9,381 nt of DNA from an uncultured Catenibacterium sp. Lineage in GTDB: Bacteria > Bacillota_I > Bacilli_A > Erysipelotrichales > Coprobacillaceae. The notes under the pieces were generated by a model. It was not told where the DNA came from. It worked only from the letters and a program-made list of their open reading frames with translations, and did not search any database. Shown piece after piece: positions 7,863 to 9,381 of the stretch. The DNA is taken from NCBI RefSeq assembly GCF_900764565.1, contig NZ_CAAFOM010000118.1:1-9381 (forward strand), read 5' to 3'. The position numbers and the translations under genes were made by a program. The stretch's first letter is position 1. Each line of letters begins with the position of its first letter.

Positions 7863-7962
7863 GTGTTCTCAAATGAGAACACAATTACGTATTCTTGCAT
7901 CTGTGTTCTCAATTTTGAACACTATTGCATATTCCTACATAAGTGTTCTCAAATTTGAACAT
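7863..7962. repeat. Three palindromic 20-bp repeats with exact 40-bp period
   Basis: Copies are at 7863-7882, 7903-7922 and 7943-7962. Each begins GTGTTCTCAA and ends in GAACAC or GAACAT. The first, GTGTTCTCAAATGAGAACAC, is a near-perfect palindrome with 9-bp arms around AA; the other two keep the outer GTGTTC/GAACAC arms with changed centres. The two 20-nt spacers agree at about 13 of 20 positions, so this is a diverged 40-bp tandem repeat, not CRISPR. The array ends 4 nt before the -35 of the ATPase gene, which fits operator sites or a binding platform for that gene's product. Confidence 0.85.
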
Positions 7963-7965
7963 AAA

Positions 7966-7994
7966 TTGAATTAATCAAGATGATATGATATAAT
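7966..7994 (+). promoter_or_regulatory. Promoter of the AAA_14/DUF4143 ATPase gene
   Basis: TTGAAT (7966-7971), a 17-nt spacer, then TATAAT (7989-7994) preceded by TGA, making an extended -10. The predicted start is near 8001, giving a leader of about 18 nt. It is one of the two best promoters in the window, alongside that of the GH1 operon. Confidence 0.82.
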
Positions 7995-8018
7995 TTAATC
8001 AGAATAGAGGTGAACAAA

Positions 8019-9224
8019 ATGATTGAAAGAAAAGAATACTTAAAACAATTATTATCCTGGAAAGATCAAAACATCATAAAAGTACTTACTGGAATTAGAC
8101 GTTGTGGAAAAAGTACAATTTTAAAATTATATCAGGAATATTTATTAAATAATGGTATTGATCCATCGCAAATTATTTCTATTAACTTTGAAGAACTTGA
8201 ATATGAAGATTTACAGGATTACAAAAAACTCTACCAATACATTAAAGATAGATTAGTAGAGAATAAGATGATGTATATTTTTCTGGATGAAATACAAAAC
8301 GTTCCTTCTTATGAAAAGGTTGTAGATAGCCTTCATGTAAAAGAGAATATAGATATCTACATTACAGGTTCTAATTCATATATATTTTCTGGCCAGTTAG
8401 CTACTTATTTAAGTGGTCGATATATTGAAATACCTATTCTCCCTTTATCATTTAAAGAAGTTTATAATCCACAAACAGATAAAGAAGAAGCTTTTCAAAA
8501 GTATATGAAAACAGGTGGTTTTCCTTATATTAATCAAATACAATTACAGAATGAACAAATTGACATGTATCTAGAAGGAATCTACAATACTGTGATTGTA
8601 AAGGATATAGAAGAAAGAATTAATAGAAAGAATTCAAAGAATGTAACTGATATTGCATTACTGAAGGCTATATCAAAGTATTTATCAAGTGTTGTTGGAA
8701 GTCCTGTTTCGATACGTAGTATTACTAATTATTTTAAATCTAACGAGCGAAAGACTTCTCCTAATACTATTAGTAATTATATTGAAGCATTGTGTGAATC
8801 TTATCTTTATTACCCAGTAGAGGTCATGGATATTTCAGGTAAGGAAGTCTTAAAGTCAAACAAGAAATATTATATTGTAGATCCAGGAATTCGTAATTAT
8901 ATTCTACCAAAGCAGTTCTATGATTTGGGATTCACAATTGAAAATATCGTGTATCTAGAACTACTGAGAAGAAGATATAATGTAAATATTGGACGAAATG
9001 GTCGTACAGAAGTTGATTTTATCGCAAAGAAAAATGATGTATATACTTATATACAAGTCACTGCATCACTTGTAGATGAAAATACATTCAATAGAGAAAT
9101 GCGTCCTTTGAAACAAATTGAGGATAATTATGAAAAAATCATCCTTACTTTAGATAGATATACGTTAGGAAACTATGAAGGTATCAAAGTGATCAATATC
9201 ATAGATTGGTTACTAGAAGAATAG
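8019..9224 (+). CDS. AAA_14 / DUF4143 family ATPase
   Basis: 401 residues, normal for this family. AGAGGTGA (8006-8013) ends 5 nt before ATG 8019 and contains the in-frame GTG 8010, so ATG 8019 is the start. Domains in order: an AAA+ ATPase at about 1-200 with Walker A GIRRCGKST (25-33), Walker B MYIFLDE (85-91), sensor TGSNS (116-120) and LSGRY with R134; a winged-helix-like segment at about 213-265; and DUF4143 with DPGIRNYIL (288-296) and a PD-(D/E)XK-like C-terminus. In that last part E314, E331/D333 (TEVDF) and Q346 (YIQVT) occupy nuclease-fold positions, but the usual Lys of ExK is replaced by T348. It is cytoplasmic and likely DNA-binding. The family's function is poorly defined, and I assign no pathway. 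It is a separate transcription unit with its own promoter, repeat array and terminator. Confidence 0.95.
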   Translation: MIERKEYLKQLLSWKDQNIIKVLTGIRRCGKSTILKLYQEYLLNNGIDPSQIISINFEELEYEDLQDYKKLYQYIKDRLVENKMMYIFLDEIQNVPSYEKVVDSLHVKENIDIYITGSNSYIFSGQLATYLSGRYIEIPILPLSFKEVYNPQTDKEEAFQKYMKTGGFPYINQIQLQNEQIDMYLEGIYNTVIVKDIEERINRKNSKNVTDIALLKAISKYLSSVVGSPVSIRSITNYFKSNERKTSPNTISNYIEALCESYLYYPVEVMDISGKEVLKSNKKYYIVDPGIRNYILPKQFYDLGFTIENIVYLELLRRRYNVNIGRNGRTEVDFIAKKNDVYTYIQVTASLVDENTFNREMRPLKQIEDNYEKIILTLDRYTLGNYEGIKVINIIDWLLEE

Positions 9225-9259
9225 GCTGTAGCAACGAGGTTTGCTACAGCCTATTTTTT
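9222..9259 (+). terminator. Strong intrinsic terminator after the ATPase gene
   Basis: Arms TAGGCTGTAGCAA (9222-9234) and TTGCTACAGCCTA (9241-9253) give 13 base pairs around a 6-nt loop, followed by TTTTTT. The stem includes the TAG stop codon. Confidence 0.95.
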
Positions 9260-9353
9260 AGGCGCCAAATTATATGGTGTAGCTGAAAATATCGATTAAA
9301 TCATATTGAGATCTTTATATCTAATCAGTTTTAAGCGCCTTATTATTTAATGT
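9260..9353. other. Terminal intergenic stretch without a supported gene
   Basis: 94 nt between the terminator and the adapter. AGGCGC at 9260-9265 is the reverse complement of GCGCCT at 9335-9340, and GATTA/TAATC arms lie between them, so an 81-nt imperfect foldback is possible. There is no long enough open frame and no recognisable RNA family. Confidence 0.3.
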
Positions 9354-9381
9354 AGATCGGAAGAGCACACGTCTGAACTCC
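9354..9381. other. Illumina TruSeq adapter remnant (not genomic)
   Basis: These 28 bases begin AGATCGGAAGAGCACACG and continue as the standard TruSeq 3' adapter. The first 21 are the reverse complement of positions 1-21. They are an assembly artefact to be trimmed; the apparent terminal inverted repeat of the contig is not biological. Confidence 0.99.

Noticed and set aside
7684..7884. Minus-strand 66-codon open frame
   Set aside because: It crosses the terminator and the first palindromic repeat and lies antisense to the 185-codon gene.
7863..7962. CRISPR array (20-nt repeats with 20-nt spacers)
   Set aside because: Only three units, the spacers resemble each other, both repeat and spacer are too short, and there are no cas genes; a tandem palindromic operator-like array fits better.
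9317..9353. C-terminal end of a minus-strand gene (nine or ten codons ending ALKTD then TAG)
   Set aside because: Too short to support; an open frame of this length is expected by chance.
1..9374. Terminal inverted repeats of a linear plasmid, phage or transposon
   Set aside because: The repeats are Illumina adapter sequence.

Overview
The window is a 9.4-kb contig, probably metagenomic, from a low-GC Gram-positive bacterium. AT-rich codons, AAGGAGGTGA-like ribosome binding sites, a cre-like site, a GH1 6-phospho-beta-glucosidase and a LacI-family regulator all fit a gut Bacillota. I would guess an Erysipelotrichales-type commensal, but that is inference. Both ends are sequencing adapter, not genome: positions 1-21 and 9354-9381 are inverted copies of the Illumina TruSeq adapter. 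Genuine sequence therefore runs from 22 to 9353.

Left part, minus strand (5202 down to 22): a carbohydrate locus. It is read as a GH1 6-phospho-beta-glycosidase (5202-3862), a LacI-family regulator (3850-2837, 11 nt downstream, with its ribosome binding site overlapping the GH1 stop codon), and a secreted family 8 polysaccharide lyase (2750 to the contig edge). The lyase ORF is open through at least 909 codons and loses its C-terminus inside a second F5/8-type C domain. It has its own upstream region with a TATAAT box and a near-consensus cre site at the expected transcription start. The GH1 promoter has a good -35/-10 pair whose -35 box lies inside a 13-bp palindrome. The likely logic is extracellular cleavage of a uronic-acid-containing polysaccharide, intracellular hydrolysis of a phosphorylated beta-glycoside, and control by the local repressor plus carbon catabolite repression. 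No transporter or unsaturated-glucuronyl hydrolase is in the window.

Middle part, plus strand (5403-7839): two unrecognised genes, of 629 and 185 codons, overlapping by 11 nt and closed by an intrinsic terminator directly after the second stop codon. They look like a translationally coupled pair of soluble, highly charged proteins. I can assign no family to either. They are the best candidate for something undescribed.

Right part, plus strand (7863-9259): an AAA_14/DUF4143-type ATPase with its own extended -10 promoter and a strong terminator. It is preceded by three 20-bp palindromic repeats at an exact 40-bp period. The last 94 genuine bases hold no supported gene.
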